64,000 nt of DNA. It comes from Diabrotica undecimpunctata. Taxonomy: Eukaryota > Arthropoda > Insecta > Coleoptera > Chrysomelidae. Where the stretch lies: positions 75,890,141 to 75,954,140 of the forward strand of contig NC_092806.1 in the NCBI RefSeq assembly GCF_040954645.1. The letters run 5' to 3'. Both the position numbers and the translations under genes were made by a program. The notes below the pieces were generated by a model that made no database searches, was not told where the DNA came from, and was given only the letters and a program-made list of their open reading frames with translations. This document shows, one piece after another, positions 53,490-64,000 of the stretch. Within the stretch, counting starts at the first letter, position 1. Every line of letters starts with the position of its first letter.

Positions 53490-55235
53490 CTACAGCTTTG
53501 ATGCATGTCCATTTTCTTTCTTTAATTACCTCGGGATATTCTTTAATAAGGTGTTGCACTTTTACCTCAATGGAAGACTTTCTTTTTTTAATGTCGGAAA
53601 AGTATTCTGCGATAATTCTTTTTTATTGTTTTGTTAATGATCTTCTTCTATCAATAAATATTTTCTTTTTTAAATTGCCAATCTTTTTTTGAGGTTCTTT
53701 GTTATTATCTCAGTTAGCTGAAGTAGATGGAATCTCGCAATCGACGTTTAGATTATCATGAGTATCCAAGATATTTTCCATTTCTTCCTCTTCCGCATCA
53801 GAGAGAGGAGCTAAGTTAATGTTAGTTTCGTCTAATGTTTTAACTTTGTATTTTTCAGTTTAGAAAAAAAGTTTAGAAATTTTAGCCGTTTGATATACTT
53901 TGACAAACGATAATAATTGCAATGCATTTGTAATGTGTGTCATTTGTAATGAATTTGCTTAATTGCTCCATATCATTATTGGAAAATTGAAGAAATTGAA
54001 TAATGGTGGCCAAATGCTTTCGAAGTTTTGTTGCTGTTATACTCGCAGGTCTCTCCAACTGACATTTTTTGGCATATTCACCTGATTTCAATTTGTGAAA
54101 TAATTCTTCTGCAGATGTTTGCAAAAAAAATATTAAGTTTCTCTAGGTCGTTAGTAAGCAGCAAAAGTTCTTCCTTGTTCCATTTATTTTGATTTAAATT
54201 TCTACATGTTGAGCAGAAACTTCATTACACCATTGGGATTCTAAAAGACTTTTTAATATTTTAAATTCTTTTCTCTCATCGCTTGGGTTTTCTATCTGAA
54301 CAAGAATAATATATGCTAAGTCGCAACATTTTCTCATAAGTGTCCCAAAATTTATGGCCAACGTTGGTGACTCATAATTATTTGTTTCTGGGTTATATTT
54401 TTTTATTTTATTAACTCCAGAAATTATTAGTTGAACATGCTTTGGGCGAAGAATATCTATAAGTTTCTTAATATCAGGATTCTGTAGTCTTGTAGTCTAA
54501 GAGTTTTGCGAGTCTTCGCATATTTTGTCGTACCAAATCAATTTTGCCTTTACTCTGACGGCCTTTTATGTCGTCTGCGCGCATTCTGAAGAAAATTTTT
54601 GATTTTAATAAATCATTACGTTTAAGAAAATGGTGTAGAAGCAAAGTAGTTTGTCCGTCGCTTTGGGACGTTTGTCTTCTATTATTTTTCTCATCATAAT
54701 TAGACGGACAAATTTTGGTATACTTAAATAAAAATTTTTTTTTATCTTTTTCCTTAAGTTTCATAAAGCCAATCATCTCTCTTTTAAATTAACCTTATGA
54801 CATAATATGTTAACTACGTCAATTTCTTCTAAGTGCGATTTAGAAATATGTCTAGCAAAATGGAAAACATTCCCGTGCTCCGCTCTATCAATCACTTCTT
54901 CAAGTATTAACGAATCGTTCTCACACTGTTTGCTGTTACAGATTTGTGGATGGCTCTTTTTTGTGTCATTTTTAAATTTGAGAACTGCAAGAAAGAGTCA
55001 AACTTTAACCAAATTTAAGAACAATTAAACAAAAAAATAGCTACCCATTTTTTTAGCTCGGCCGTCTTCTGATGGCATATAATTAGGATATTTATGGAAT
55101 CGTCGTCATCCTCTATAAATTCGTTTTTGGATGTGTTAGACGAGTTATTAATTTTTTTTTTCTGTAGAAACACAGCATTATTATTTTCCGCATAGGAATC
55201 ACATTCGTCGGATAAAAAATCCATATTTATTGCTT
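53490..55235 (-). pseudogene. Crypton-like tyrosine recombinase, degraded
   Basis: The minus strand begins MDFLSDECDSYAENNNAVFL (acidic N-terminus), then HGNVFHFARHISKSHLEEID (C2H2-like 'NFARHLxRxH' finger), FMKLKEKDKKKFLFKYTKIC, IKGRQSKGKIDLVRQNMRRL AKLL, and after frame changes KKYNPETNNYESPTLAINFG, then CQLERPASITATKLRKHLAT and IIQFLQFSNNDMEQLSKFIT. 'LTSTKLRKHVATxxQxLxLxxNExEQLAxFxGHDIxxHRxFYR' is the C-terminal R-x-x-H box of this recombinase family; the H..Y tail is frameshifted (HKNALQLL), and about 150-200 residues before the box, with the first catalytic Arg, are missing. A C-terminal helical DNA-binding region (IIAEYFSDIKKRKSSIEVKV) ends it near 53500. Confidence 0.75.
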
Positions 55236-56700
55236 GATCTGGGTCCCTATGTTATTAGATTTGTATGTTCTCGAGATATCCCCACTTTCATCATATTAAA
55301 TAGAAGAAATCAGCTTAAAATTTTTTGTCACTCAATAATTTACAACTAACCTATTTTGACACCCATTCATTTTTGAATAAGATAGTTATATTTCTTTGAA
55401 CTTCCAAATATTAACTCTTTTCGAGATATTTTTAAATTGGTAATTTAGCACATGATTAATGTTTTGAATGTCGAAGAAGTGTAACATTTTGATACAAAAG
55501 GATTAGAATTTCTCTGTAAATACAGGAAATTTATTTTAAAAAATATATTTTATTCTTCGAGCTTAATAGATTAGAAAAAAGCATTTCAGACCCATTATTA
55601 TTAAGTAGGTAAGTATATAAAATATTATTTAAACTTGGCCAATTTACTTTCGTTAAACGTTGCTCTTTTTCGTCTTTCCCCTTTTCATTTTTCTCTTTTG
55701 AACTTTAAGCTTTTGAATCTTTATTTACGTGTATCTGAGAAATTGGATATAAGCTACTCTCCGAATTTTTCGAGCAATAATCAAAGTGTATTTTTTCTAC
55801 GTTTTTGTCTAAAAATTATACATTTAATCTTTAAATCCTTTCTCATTCTTTGCTTTTCTGGTTCATTTTGCACAGGATGTTTCAAAACTATTTTGAAAAA
55901 TTTCAGGGGTATGATTGATAGATGAAAAGTTCTCCTCATAAACAGTTCCCCTTTGCGCTATTGTTAACTAATAGAGAAAAAGGTTTTAAACTTATTAACC
56001 TAAATAACATGTAATAGTGCTAATTTAGTCAAATTCGTCTGAGATACTGACAGCGATAAAATACTAATCTAAAAATATAAACAGAAAGACATCAATGTCC
56101 ATTAGTTAGATATACTTTTCTTTCTAAGATAATTCCCCTAGATGTTTATCGAAGTACTTTTAAAACATCTTGCATAACAGTTAGCAAAAAGAAGATGACG
56201 TGATTTCTCTTACTTGGGATGCCCTATATAAAATGAATTTAAACAGGAACTCAATATTTTGAGATATCACAGACTACTAAAAACATTTCATAAGCCGTCT
56301 AAAATGATGTATCACAGAATTCCCCTCTATTAATTACGTTTTTGGTTAAAAAAATAAAAACTTACTTTTTTTTAAACATTATTTAGAACAAATCCTAAAA
56401 ACCGGATAATATGATCATCCCAAATTGCAAATCAGCTTCTTTCGATAAGAAAATCGCCTATAATAATTTTTAATAAACTCTTGACACAGTCTTTTTGTAA
56501 ATATGAATTAAAATCAAGAATAACTATTTTACTTGGACACCCTGTACCTCTGTTAATATTAACTTATATAAATAAGCACAATTCATCTAGATTTTTAAGC
56601 CAAAGTGCTCAAAATGACAATTTAGTTTAATACCTTTGGTATAATTAACCTTTCCCTAAATACATATCAACCATCAGTTTACAACGTCCTTTATAATTAT
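55236..56700. other. Non-coding part of the Crypton-like element
   Basis: AT-rich, with short chance ORFs on both strands (for example 55635-55925, pyrimidine-rich). No domain is recognised. Confidence 0.5.
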
Positions 56701-57198
56701 TCATTTTTAAACACACCTTCCTGAACCAAAACAACTAAATAATAATATCTTATACCATCTATTGAAAAGAAATCTCTCTGGCCTTGGCTAAAAATAGAAT
56801 TCCCCAATTCTCTAAACAAAATAATGACAAAGCAATGTTGCCACATAGTATGGATCAGGATAGTACTAATTGTAATAATGTATATAAAAATCATGTATAT
56901 TCAAGAAATTGTTTCCAGCGCCAAAGTGGCAAATGGCTGAACTAAAAAATGCAATCCTGAACCACAATAGAAACAGGTTTCTCTTGGATTCCGAATGACA
57001 TATTGAATTGAAAGTTAGGCAGTTTTGTCCGCTGATGGCACCACTAATTAAAAAAAAAATGATTTAATTTGTAAATTTTAAATCATATATCAGTTATATA
57101 AGGAAACCAATCCTGAACCAATATACAGGTTCAGGATCGTAAACGGGGTTCAGGTTTGTGCTTAAGTTTTACTATCGAAGGCTCAGGATTGTACTAAA

Positions 57199-57507
<309 letters not shown>

Positions 57508-57509
<2 letters not shown>

Positions 57510-58433
57510 CCAAACTTTTACTCTGGAAAATTATCTTCAACACATCCTCTGTTATACTTAACACACAAGACAACCCTCAAGAGAATACAGGTGCTATGAA
57601 AGTTAGCTCTGATTCCTATTCACTGACTAACAATATTCCTAAAATCTCTTTTGTATTGTAGCGTTATAACTGCTACATTGCCTGCTTTCTTTCTTATGTT
57701 AATATATTTCGTTAATTCTATTCTCCAATTTCCATATCTTCTGTCATAATTCATATTCTTCTATATCCTCCATTGTATCTCTTATTTTTCTATATATTTT
57801 CTCAGATATAGATTGTATCAGAATTATGTCGTTACTTAATTGATTCATTATTCTCTTTTCATTTTTACTGGTATTTGGTATAAAAACCAGTTGGCGTCCA
57901 AATCTATCTTCTTTATATATATATTTTTCAGTATCTACCTTTCCTATTTTCTTAATAATCATCATTTTTATCTTTTACTCAAGTTTCTAAAGAATGAATT
58001 TTATTTTCATCTCTATTTCTTTTACTTTGGAACGAGAGGTGCCATCTTTATTCTCTGTCTAGTTTAATGCTAGTGACAAAGACTCCTTTTTGTTGACATT
58101 TCCCCCTTCCCGTTCGATACAAAAGTCGATATAATTGCTTTTATTTCTAAAAATGTCGATTTTCTTCATGACTTCTGTAAAAGTATAATAACCAGTTGTT
58201 GTGTCGTCTCCTGAATTAGGAGTCAACCTCCGGGATACATTTCTCAGGTGCGGGTCAAATTATATTAACATCCAGAAGACCAACCGGCCTGAGAATGGCA
58301 CTATCATTCCGATAGGAGAGTTGACTCCAGGGCAAGAAAATCCACAACTAACAACATGGCTTGCTAACAACCATAGTAGAAAAGACCACGATAAAACCTA
58401 GGATTTGGTGACAAGCATTTTTCCTTACTATAA
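57508..58433. other. No recognised gene
   Basis: A minus-strand ORF at 57744-57965 (EKYIYKEDRFGRQLVFIPNT) shows no known domain. The plus-strand frame at 58201-58401 is Pro/Asn rich and unassigned. The sequence is somewhat GC-richer at 58200-58420. Confidence 0.45.
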
Positions 58434-58841
58434 TGTAACACTGTAGCAAGAAGTCGAATAATTTTTATTTAAATTCAATATAATATTTAAACATGTATTT
58501 TTCTGCCCTTTTTGTTTAATATTTTAATAAACATGTGTTAATTTAACTGTGTATTGTTTCTTCTTTTTACTTGTTTGCGTGTGTTGCTCCAGAGTAGGCC
58601 ATATTCACGTCCTGAGTGAGCTAGCCAGGGAGTGTTTCGTATAACGTCTAATGTAGCAATTTTGCAATTGATTCATTAGGAGTTATGACGTTAAAAATTG
58701 GTCCAAACGGGAAACGATTTGTCGCTCCAACGTTGTTAGTGATGTTAGTCAGGTTGTAGCAGCAAACTAAGGTTGGCGGTTACAAGTTGACAACAGCAGC
58801 TCAACGTTGGGATGTTACAAATTGAGCCTCGAAGGGTTACA
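58434..58841 (+). repeat. Gypsy 5' LTR (408 bp, inferred)
   Basis: Begins TGTAACACTG and ends GGGTTACA, so it has TG..CA ends with 6-base inverted termini (TGTAAC/GTTACA). AATAAA lies near 58530. The primer-binding site follows three bases later. The 3' partner is not recognised before the window end, so the limits rest on the terminal signals alone. Confidence 0.65.
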
Positions 58842-58844
58842 AAT

Positions 58845-58856
58845 TGGCGCCCAACG
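58845..58856 (+). promoter_or_regulatory. Primer-binding site
   Basis: TGGCGCCCAACG sits three bases after the proposed LTR end. TGG-starting sequences complementary to a tRNA 3' CCA end are where Gypsy minus-strand synthesis starts, and TGGCGCCC-type sites are common. The tRNA was not assigned. Confidence 0.7.
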
Positions 58857-59253
58857 TAATATACTCTGAGTAATGCATACATTCTTGTATTTAGTTGAAA
58901 CAATACTTTTATATTTTCTTGCTATTATTATCTTTAACATTTTTCTTCCTATTTTGAGTAGTAAATTTATTAAATTTCAGTAAAAATATCTATTTTCTAT
59001 CTTACTTACTTTTTTATACTTATTTTTTTTATCTAATTTTTACTGATAGTTTTTTTTGATCACCAACCTTTTTTGTCTGCTGGTTATCATTAACCTTGAC
59101 AAGTTCATGTGTTGTTGGGTAGTGTTAAAACTTAATTAAATATAAAATAGTACTTTTATATTATTTTCGTAAATTTAATTATCTTTATCTTTAAAGTTGA
59201 TTTGGTTACTTGTTGGTTTACATAAATTATTGTTTTTTAAATAATCTTACAAA
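58857..59253 (+). other. Gypsy 5' untranslated leader
   Basis: AT-rich leader between the primer-binding site and the gag ATG. No ORF of note. Confidence 0.6.
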
Positions 59254-60417
59254 ATGGCTACCATCAACCCTAAGCATTTAAAAACTGATGAGTTAACCTA
59301 TGAGTTAATTATTAGAGATCTTGAGGTTCCTTCTACTGTCAATGAGAAAAGAAAAGTCCTTAGTGGAATTTTGTCTCAGGAAGCATCAGACAGAAGCTTC
59401 TCTGAAACAGTTGTCCCTCTTGAATTTGAGCAAGTCCATAATCAGGCCTTGGCTACTCTTGCTGATTTATCTAGTATCATCGATGAATTTTCAGGTAGTA
59501 AGTCTGATTATAGGTACAAATGTATTTGTTCTCGTTTAACTCATTTGTCTGGCCGTGTATCTCGTCTGAAGACCACTTCTTCAACGCAGGAAACAGTCAA
59601 AAGACAGTTACGGAGTAAATTATTGTCAATTGAGGGTGTGCTTGTGAAAAAACTTAATCTTCCTTCAGAATCTACTCCAGTTAGGGTAGAACCACATACT
59701 GCATCTTCAGTAGTGAAGTCTGTGCCCATTTATAAATGGGGAATTCAAAAGTTTTCCGGCAAACAGCCTTTGATTCCTTTTCTTGAACAAATTGAGACGC
59801 TTAAAATCTCCAGGAATTGTTCTAATGATGACCTGTTTCTTTCTGCAGGAGATCTGTTTGATGGCAATGCTTTCACTTGGTGGCATAATCATCTTCCTAA
59901 AAAGACATTTCAGTCATGGTCTGACTTGGTTGCCGCTTTAAAGGAAACTTATCTTCCAGCAGATTATGAGAGGAATTTGTGGGAACAAATTCGTTCTACA
60001 AGGCAATCTTTTCGAGAACCTGTATCTACATTTATCTCTAATTTTGAAGCTCTTTTTTTCCGTTTACCTTCTGTCGTTTCAGAGAAAGATAAAGTATCTG
60101 AAATTAGACGTGGTCTTTTGCCAGACTACATCAAAGCTTTGGCTTTGCACGATATAGACACTCTATCTGATCTTACCTCTTACTGTAAAAGAATTGAGTC
60201 TGCGTTATCTATACCCCACTTTAATAATAATAATAAGAAATTTGCATATGGAACAAATTCACTTGATGAAATTTGTGGAATTGCAACAAACGAGGTCATG
60301 TGTATCCTCAGTGCAGGTACCAGAAAAATAAATTTTGTTATGGTTGCGGTTTTAAGAACGTTATTAAGGCACATTGCCCCAAATGTTCAAAAAACGAAGC
60401 GCGAGGTTGTTCGATAG
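59254..60417 (+). CDS. Gypsy gag (capsid), frameshifted before nucleocapsid
   Basis: 387 codons from MATINPKHLKTDELTYELII. The capsid-like region (about 155-320) carries YKWGIQKFSGKQPLIPFLEQ, AFTWWHNHLPKKTFQSWSDL, LKETYLPADYERNLWEQIRS, TRQSFREPVSTFISNFEALF, pattern of retrotransposon Gag ('F-x-G...P-x-x-F-L-x-x-I-E', 'A-x-x-W-W', 'R-x-Q-x-x-x-E-x-V-x-x-F'). The stop is reached in the wrong frame: CCHC zinc-knuckle sequence appears from 60272 in a neighbouring frame, which suggests a one-base loss near 60270. Gag assembles the cytoplasmic particle. The start is the first ATG after a long AT-rich leader. Confidence 0.85.
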   Translation: MATINPKHLKTDELTYELIIRDLEVPSTVNEKRKVLSGILSQEASDRSFSETVVPLEFEQVHNQALATLADLSSIIDEFSGSKSDYRYKCICSRLTHLSGRVSRLKTTSSTQETVKRQLRSKLLSIEGVLVKKLNLPSESTPVRVEPHTASSVVKSVPIYKWGIQKFSGKQPLIPFLEQIETLKISRNCSNDDLFLSAGDLFDGNAFTWWHNHLPKKTFQSWSDLVAALKETYLPADYERNLWEQIRSTRQSFREPVSTFISNFEALFFRLPSVVSEKDKVSEIRRGLLPDYIKALALHDIDTLSDLTSYCKRIESALSIPHFNNNNKKFAYGTNSLDEICGIATNEVMCILSAGTRKINFVMVAVLRTLLRHIAPNVQKTKREVVR

Positions 60418-60530
60418 TGGACAGGAATCAACCTCATTGCAGTCAAATGTCTGCATCAAAGCTAAAAGGGAAGAACATACCAGGAAAAAATTTGAAGAAA
60501 TCTTCAAACAAAGGACAAGCAGAGTAACAT
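60270..60530 (+). pseudogene. Gypsy nucleocapsid region in a shifted frame
   Basis: Reads WNCNKRGHVYPQCRY and FCYGCGFKNVIKAHCPKCS: the first is C-x4-G-H-x4-C of a retroviral-type CCHC knuckle whose first Cys (TGT at 60268) stays in the gag frame, the second is C-x2-C-x8-H-C-x2-C. Then a Ser/Lys-rich tail to the stop. Read with gag it would be its C-terminus. Confidence 0.75.
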
Positions 60531-60662
60531 TTCAACTACCACCTATTATTATAAGCTAAAACTTCTGATTCTAATTGTGATTTTAATCCTTTACCTATAG
60601 ACAAAACTCCCATAGATACAACGCACAATGTTTCTTTAAATCCTGCGAATATTTCTTTTCCG

Positions 60663-61268
60663 TTGATTTCAACGTCTGATACTTTATGTAGAACTAATCC
60701 TCTTCTCGATATTCGTACACAGGATAATCGACCATATATTTCAATAAATATTGGCAGTGAAACAATATCTGCACTTGTAGACTCTGGTAGTAATGTCTCT
60801 ATTATTGGCTCTCCAGCCTTATTTCTTCTTAAGAAGCTGAATTTGCATCTTCACTATGATGTTTCAGTACAGCTAACTACTGCTGATGGTAATGTCCAAA
60901 GTACCTTAGGTTATGTGTTTTTACCTGTTACCTTATCTGGTAGCACACAAAAGTTAAAAGTTTTGGTGGTTCCTTCTATCTCACATAAAATGATTTTAGG
61001 TACGGATTTTATGAAATTGTTTAGAATTTCTTTGGATTTCACAAATTTTTCGTATAGTACAGCTAAACTGTCAACTTGTGTTGTTAATACTATAGTAAGT
61101 TCAGAGAATTTATCCACCCATCAGCTTTCACAACTACATTCGGTAGTCAAACTGTTTAAGGAAATAGGCCCAACAGATTCTATTGGTAGAACCCACTTGT
61201 ATACTCACCATATAGACACTGGTGATGCGAAACCAATTAGGCAAAGACAATATCCATCGAACCATTAA
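60663..61268 (+). CDS. Gypsy aspartic protease region
   Basis: The 201-codon frame has ISALVDSGSNVSIIG (active-site D-S-G) at about residues 37-51 and SHKMILGTDFMKLF (flap-distal I-L-G-x-D) at about 106-119, the two hallmarks of Gypsy protease. It continues HSVVKLFKEIGPTD, THHIDTGDAKPIRQRQYP, the linker that leads into RT, and then stops. The next few codons of RT are in another frame after a short deletion. It lies between gag and pol in Gypsy order. Confidence 0.85.
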   Translation: MISTSDTLCRTNPLLDIRTQDNRPYISINIGSETISALVDSGSNVSIIGSPALFLLKKLNLHLHYDVSVQLTTADGNVQSTLGYVFLPVTLSGSTQKLKVLVVPSISHKMILGTDFMKLFRISLDFTNFSYSTAKLSTCVVNTIVSSENLSTHQLSQLHSVVKLFKEIGPTDSIGRTHLYTHHIDTGDAKPIRQRQYPSNH

Positions 61269-61285
61269 CAACCAGTACACCTTGG

Positions 61286-63544
61286 TTGTCTCCTTTGTGG
61301 TTGGTTCCGAAGAAAGATAGTTCCTATAGAGTTTGTTTTGATGGTCGAAAACTTAATTCGATAACAGTTCCTGATAGTTACCCCATGCCTTTAATAGATT
61401 CAATCATATCCAAAGTAAGAGATGCTAAATTTATTTCGTCGATCGATTTAAAACAAGCTTTTTATCAGATACCTTTGGATGATCAATCCAAATTAAAGAC
61501 TGCATTTACAGTTCAAAATACAGGTTTGTTCTGTTTTAATGTATTACCTTTTGGCTTAAATAATAGTGCACAAGCTATGTGCAGAGTTATGGATTCAGTT
61601 ATAGGTCCTTTACTGGAGCCTTATGTTTTCTATTATCTTGATGATATTATTGTTGTTACTCCTGACTTTGATTGTCATATCAAAATTCTTAAAATGTTGT
61701 TTAAGAGACTTAAATATGCAAATCTTACAGTCAATTTTGAAAAGTGTCAGTTTTGTAGACCTTCTCTTAAATTTCTTGGTTTTGTTGTAGATCAACAAGG
61801 GTTAAGAACTGACCCAGCTAAAGTAGAAGCTATTTTGGAATATCCAGTTCCAAAAACTACTACTCAAATTCGTAGACTTATCGGATTGATAGGTTATTAC
61901 CGTCGATTTTTGAATAATTTTGCATCCATTTGTACTTCCATTTCTGATTTACTCAAGGGTAAAAAGAAAGGACAGACTATTGTTTGGACTCCGGAAGCTA
62001 ACTTAGCTTTCAGTCAGATTAAACAGGCACTAACATCTGCTCCTGTTCTTGCTAGTCCAGACTTTGACGAGCATTTTTATCTTGCTTGTGATGCAAGTGA
62101 CACTGGTGTTGGGAGTGTATTATTTCAAAAAGAAGATGGTTTAGAGCATCCTATAGCTTTCTTTAGTAAAACTCTCTCTAAAGCTCAATGTAAGTACACT
62201 ACTACTGAGAAAGAACTGCTGGCTATTTTATTATCTATTGAAAAATTTAGGTGTTATATTGAAGGAAGTGAAAACTTCACTGTGATTACTGATCACTCAT
62301 CCTTACAGTGGTTATATTCCATGAAAAACCCTTCTCCTAGAATTGCCAGATGGATAATGAAACTATCCTGTCACAAGTTCACTGTCATTCACCGTAGTGG
62401 TTCTTTAAATGTTGTGGCTGATTCCCTTTCTAGAATACCTGAACAAAATCCTGAAATTTCTCTTTTAGATTTATCTAATCTTAAAACAGATACTTGGTAT
62501 GATAATATGGTACAAAAAGTACAAAATAATCCAGATCAATTTCCTGCTTTTAAAGTTCATGGTAATGTTCTTTACAAGCATATCTTTTCAAGGAATAAGT
62601 TTTCAGATCCTTCCCCAGAATGGAAAATTTTCGTTCCGTCTCCTCACAGAAAAGATATTTTGAAACTCTTTCATGATGATCCTACAGCTGCTCACCTAGG
62701 AGTATATAAAACGCTCTCTAGAATCACGGAATTGTATTACTGGCCTAGAATGAGACTTTATGTCGCAAACTATATCAGTAAGTGCAAAATCTGTGCTGCT
62801 AGTAAACCAGGAAATGTACCTCCTGCTGGTTTAATGGGAAAGTACAGAGATATTAATTTTCCATTTCAGTTTTTATCTGCTGACTTATTAGGTCCTTATC
62901 CTAGATCTAAAAATGGAAATCGTTTTCTTTTAGTTGTTGTCGACTGGTTCACGAAATATATTTTTGTCCATCCAATGGCAAATGCTACCTCTACAGCTAT
63001 TGTTAAATTTATTGAAAATCAAGTTTTTCTTATCTTTGGGGTACCACAAATTTTCGCAGTTGATAATGGGAAACAGTTCGTTTCCAATGATTTCAAAAAT
63101 TTAATGAATAAATATAAAGTACAAAAAATTTGGTATAATGCGAGATATTTTCCTCAAATAAATCCTACTGAGAGAGTTAACAAAACTATCGTAACAGCTA
63201 TTCGTTCTTTTATACATGATAATCGTAAAGATTGGGACAAAGAAATCTTTAAGATTGCCCAGGCTATTCGCCTAGCCAAACACGAAGTTACACAATTTAG
63301 TCCTTCGTTTCTAACTTTTGCCAGAAATATCCCTTTGGACGGTTCCTTCTTTGGTGCAATAGAAGACAAAGCGAGCAATGTCATTAATATTAATAACAAG
63401 CTATTCGACCCAAGACCACTAGAAAATATGTCTTCTATTTTCAAAGAAGTGCAAAAGAGAATACGTCACTCTTATGCGACGAATTCTAGCAGGTATAACC
63501 TTCGTAGACGTGATGTCAAATATCACGTTGGTGATAGAGTCTAG
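61286..63544 (+). CDS. Gypsy pol: RT, RNase H, integrase
   Basis: 752 open codons. RT: SPLWLVPKKDSSYRVCFDGR, LNSITVPDSYPMPLID, FISSIDLKQAFYQIPL (catalytic Asp), VLPFGLNNSAQAMCRVMD, FYYLDDIIVV (YLDD box), KCQFCRPSLKFLGFVVDQQG. RNase H: FYLACDASDTGVGSVLF, YTTTEKELLAILLSIEKF, FTVITDHSSLQWLYSM, VVADSLSR. Integrase: HLGVYKTLSRITELYYWPRM, CKICAASKP (HHCC), FLSADLLGPYPRS, IFAVDNGKQFVSNDF and QINPTERVNKTIV (D-D-E; K-x for the usual G-x-x-F is normal variation). Protease, RT, RNase H, integrase order is that of Gypsy/Metaviridae. The 5' end of RT is lost to a small deletion with frameshift at about 61260; the frame ends at a TAG (63542) in the integrase C-terminal region. Confidence 0.95.
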   Translation: MSPLWLVPKKDSSYRVCFDGRKLNSITVPDSYPMPLIDSIISKVRDAKFISSIDLKQAFYQIPLDDQSKLKTAFTVQNTGLFCFNVLPFGLNNSAQAMCRVMDSVIGPLLEPYVFYYLDDIIVVTPDFDCHIKILKMLFKRLKYANLTVNFEKCQFCRPSLKFLGFVVDQQGLRTDPAKVEAILEYPVPKTTTQIRRLIGLIGYYRRFLNNFASICTSISDLLKGKKKGQTIVWTPEANLAFSQIKQALTSAPVLASPDFDEHFYLACDASDTGVGSVLFQKEDGLEHPIAFFSKTLSKAQCKYTTTEKELLAILLSIEKFRCYIEGSENFTVITDHSSLQWLYSMKNPSPRIARWIMKLSCHKFTVIHRSGSLNVVADSLSRIPEQNPEISLLDLSNLKTDTWYDNMVQKVQNNPDQFPAFKVHGNVLYKHIFSRNKFSDPSPEWKIFVPSPHRKDILKLFHDDPTAAHLGVYKTLSRITELYYWPRMRLYVANYISKCKICAASKPGNVPPAGLMGKYRDINFPFQFLSADLLGPYPRSKNGNRFLLVVVDWFTKYIFVHPMANATSTAIVKFIENQVFLIFGVPQIFAVDNGKQFVSNDFKNLMNKYKVQKIWYNARYFPQINPTERVNKTIVTAIRSFIHDNRKDWDKEIFKIAQAIRLAKHEVTQFSPSFLTFARNIPLDGSFFGAIEDKASNVININNKLFDPRPLENMSSIFKEVQKRIRHSYATNSSRYNLRRRDVKYHVGDRV

Positions 63545-63745
63545 AAGAAAAATTTTGTCCTATCAAAAGCTGTCGATGATTTCTCTGCAAAACTAGCGCC
63601 AAAATTTGTCCCCTGTATTGTCAATAAAGTTTTGTCTAAATTAGTCTACAATTTAAAGGATCTAGATGGAAATGATCTTGGAAATTTTCATGTCAGGGAT
63701 ATCAAATTAGATGTCACTGATTCTAGTGACGATGAAAATCAGTAA
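63545..63745 (+). pseudogene. Integrase C-terminal tail beyond an in-frame stop
   Basis: The same frame continues NFVLSKAVDDFSAKLAPKFV, KLVYNLKDLDGNDLGNFHVR, DIKLDV and an acidic end to TAA at 63743-63745. The 'K-x-x-x-L-S...F-x-A-K-L-x-P-K-F-x-G-P-x-x-V' and 'Y-x-L...x-G-x-x-x-G-x-x-H-x-x-D-L-K' words are the usual GPY/F-type end of Gypsy integrase, so 63542 is a nonsense change, not the natural end. Confidence 0.88.
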
Positions 63746-64000
63746 TGCATATTAAAAATATATCTTTTGAGTAAAACTTGCAGTTATACTATTATATCTT
63801 ACCTTTAAGTGTAATTTAAACTTACATATGTATTGCATATATTTTAAATTATCTTCTTATCTCTTTTGTTAAGCTTATACATATTTTTATTACCTGCGTT
63901 AACAAATATCTTCGTTATTTATGGACTTTTCAATAAAATATTTAGTTATGAGAACCTTTGCTAGAACATTTATCTACTACCTTTCACAAGTTTGATTGTT
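63746..64000. other. Region after pol, no LTR recognised
   Basis: AT-rich, without env. No match to the 58434-58841 LTR is visible, so the 3' LTR starts beyond 64000, if present. Confidence 0.6.

Noticed and set aside
53498..53692. Plus-strand ORF MMHVHFLSLITSGYS
   Set aside because: It is antisense to the C-terminal DNA-binding part of the Crypton-like recombinase.
57744..57965. 73-codon minus-strand ORF with EDRFGRQLVFIPNT
   Set aside because: It looks protein-like but matches no family I know; too short to call as a gene.
63154..63444. Minus-strand 96-codon ORF
   Set aside because: Antisense to Gypsy integrase.

Overview
The window is AT-rich, intron-rich eukaryotic nuclear DNA crowded with transposable elements. 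The only host gene I can support is an orthologue of the insect photoreceptor transcription factor Glass, on the + strand. The organism is therefore an insect. The TE mix (Penelope, pogo, hAT, Crypton-like and RTE fragments, very long TA microsatellites) and the huge introns would suit a large beetle genome, but that is only inference.

Glass layout. Five coding exons are visible: 2836-2972, 25831-26164, 26227-26461, 38383-38620 and 52067-52238. All have GT-AG junctions and the phases agree (1116 nt, 371 codons plus TGA). The locus runs over more than 49 kb for barely 1.1 kb of coding sequence. The last three exons encode five C2H2 zinc fingers. Finger 1 is split by an 11.9 kb intron, and fingers 3 and 4 are separated by a 13.4 kb intron. 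The start codon and most upstream exon(s) lie before the window or were not recognised.

Region by region. 1-2.8 kb, upstream of the first visible exon: 138-bp and 292-bp tandem repeats, a foldback, a LINE tail and a pogo remnant. 3-25.8 kb (intron 1): a complete but dead hAT with an 8-bp target duplication nested in an older inverted-repeat element, hAT and LINE fragments, a 272-bp-arm hairpin between TA tracts, DDE_3 and Penelope remnants, a 4.1-kb DNA transposon with terminal and iterated subterminal repeats, and an R1-like LINE. 26.5-38.4 kb (intron 3): LINE fragments, two abutting TTA-flanked elements (one holding a pogo copy and a LINE-pogo chimeric ORF), a piggyBac remnant and a foldback. 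38.6-52 kb (intron 4): a pogo element with clear TIRs sitting in a TA microsatellite, an RNase H LINE, another pogo, a split mariner and a MITE with 35-bp TIRs. 52.7-57.2 kb: a Crypton-like tyrosine-recombinase element with clustered CCTGAACC motifs at both ends, between two TA tracts. 58.4-64 kb: a Gypsy LTR retrotransposon (5' LTR, PBS, gag, protease, RT-RNase H-integrase) broken by a few frameshifts and one stop; no 3' LTR was recognised before the window ends.

Nearly all mobile-element genes carry stops or frameshifts, so they read as fossils. No tRNA, rRNA, CRISPR array or bacterial-type operon was seen. Family names come from reading translated motifs by eye; no database search was run.
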